Below, piece after piece: positions 13,362 through 13,385 of a stretch of DNA of 13,385 nucleotides. The notes beneath the pieces are model-generated. The model ran no database searches. It was not told where the DNA came from and was given only the letters and a program-made list of their open reading frames with translations. Where the stretch lies: contig JAKIUS010000005.1 in NCBI GenBank assembly GCA_021647445.1, positions 1-13,385 on the forward strand, in the 5' to 3' direction. This DNA comes from Geopsychrobacter sp. Its GTDB lineage: Bacteria > Desulfobacterota > Desulfuromonadia > Desulfuromonadales > Geopsychrobacteraceae. Each line of letters begins with the position of its first letter. Within the stretch, counting starts at the first letter, position 1. The position numbers were made by a program, and so were the translations under genes.

Positions 13362-13385
13362 TTTATAATTTAGAAGTCGTTAGAA

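Noticed and set aside
1..13385. CRISPR arrays, tRNA or rRNA genes, complete insertion sequences
   Set aside because: I found no regularly spaced direct repeats, no tRNA arm motifs in the gaps, and no transposase-like ORF.

Overview
The window looks like chromosomal DNA of an anaerobic, roughly 55% GC deltaproteobacterium, most likely of the Desulfuromonadales/Geobacterales type. This is inferred from the gene mix and protein style: a short ModE without molybdate domains, a MobA-MobB fusion, a MOSC/MoeA pair, a cytidylate-kinase-like protein, and a cytoplasmic group 3b [NiFe] hydrogenase. No taxonomic marker gene is present.

Left part (1-7800), molybdenum and molybdopterin metabolism. A truncated PP-loop ATPase gene (minus strand) is divergent from moaA (plus strand). 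moaA converges on tatA (minus strand) across a bidirectional hairpin terminator. Behind tatA comes a tight minus-strand operon read from about 7581 down to 1859: mobA-mobB fusion, modE, modA, modB, modC, a MOSC-domain gene and moeA. Four-base ATGA overlaps or gaps of a few bases join most of these genes. The operon links molybdate sensing and uptake (ModE, ModABC) with molybdenum insertion and nucleotide attachment (MoeA, MobA/MobB). Its probable promoter places the transcription start on the first base of the mobAB ATG, and a ModE-like palindrome covers that start.

Middle (7690-8641). A plus-strand gene for a cytidylate-kinase-like P-loop protein has an extended -10 promoter and a leader with two tiny ORFs. 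After it, in the convergent gap before the hydrogenase genes, lies a 136-bp imperfect palindrome with two perfect inner hairpins.

Right part (8642-12706), a minus-strand group 3b hydrogenase operon in the order beta-gamma-delta-alpha. The beta (iron-sulfur) and gamma (FAD/NAD(P)/[2Fe-2S]) subunits are fused into one 631-residue protein. The delta (small) subunit follows after a structured spacer that also carries a 50-codon ORF joined to both neighbours by ATGA overlaps. The alpha (large, NiFe) subunit is last. None of these proteins has a Tat signal, so the enzyme should be cytoplasmic and couple H2 to NAD(P)H and/or sulfur reduction.

Right edge (12707-13385). There is no recognisable gene. 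It holds a good hydrogenase promoter with a repeated 9-mer, an unidentified 95-codon ORF with a strong ribosome binding site, a degenerate and internally deleted second copy of the 136-bp palindrome, and a hairpin at the end. The hydrogenase operon is therefore bracketed by two copies of the same repeat.

The strongest unexplained items are the palindromic repeat pair, the ModE-like palindrome on a seemingly leaderless mobAB start, the beta-gamma fusion with its bridging mini-ORF, and the nested leader ORFs of the kinase-like gene.
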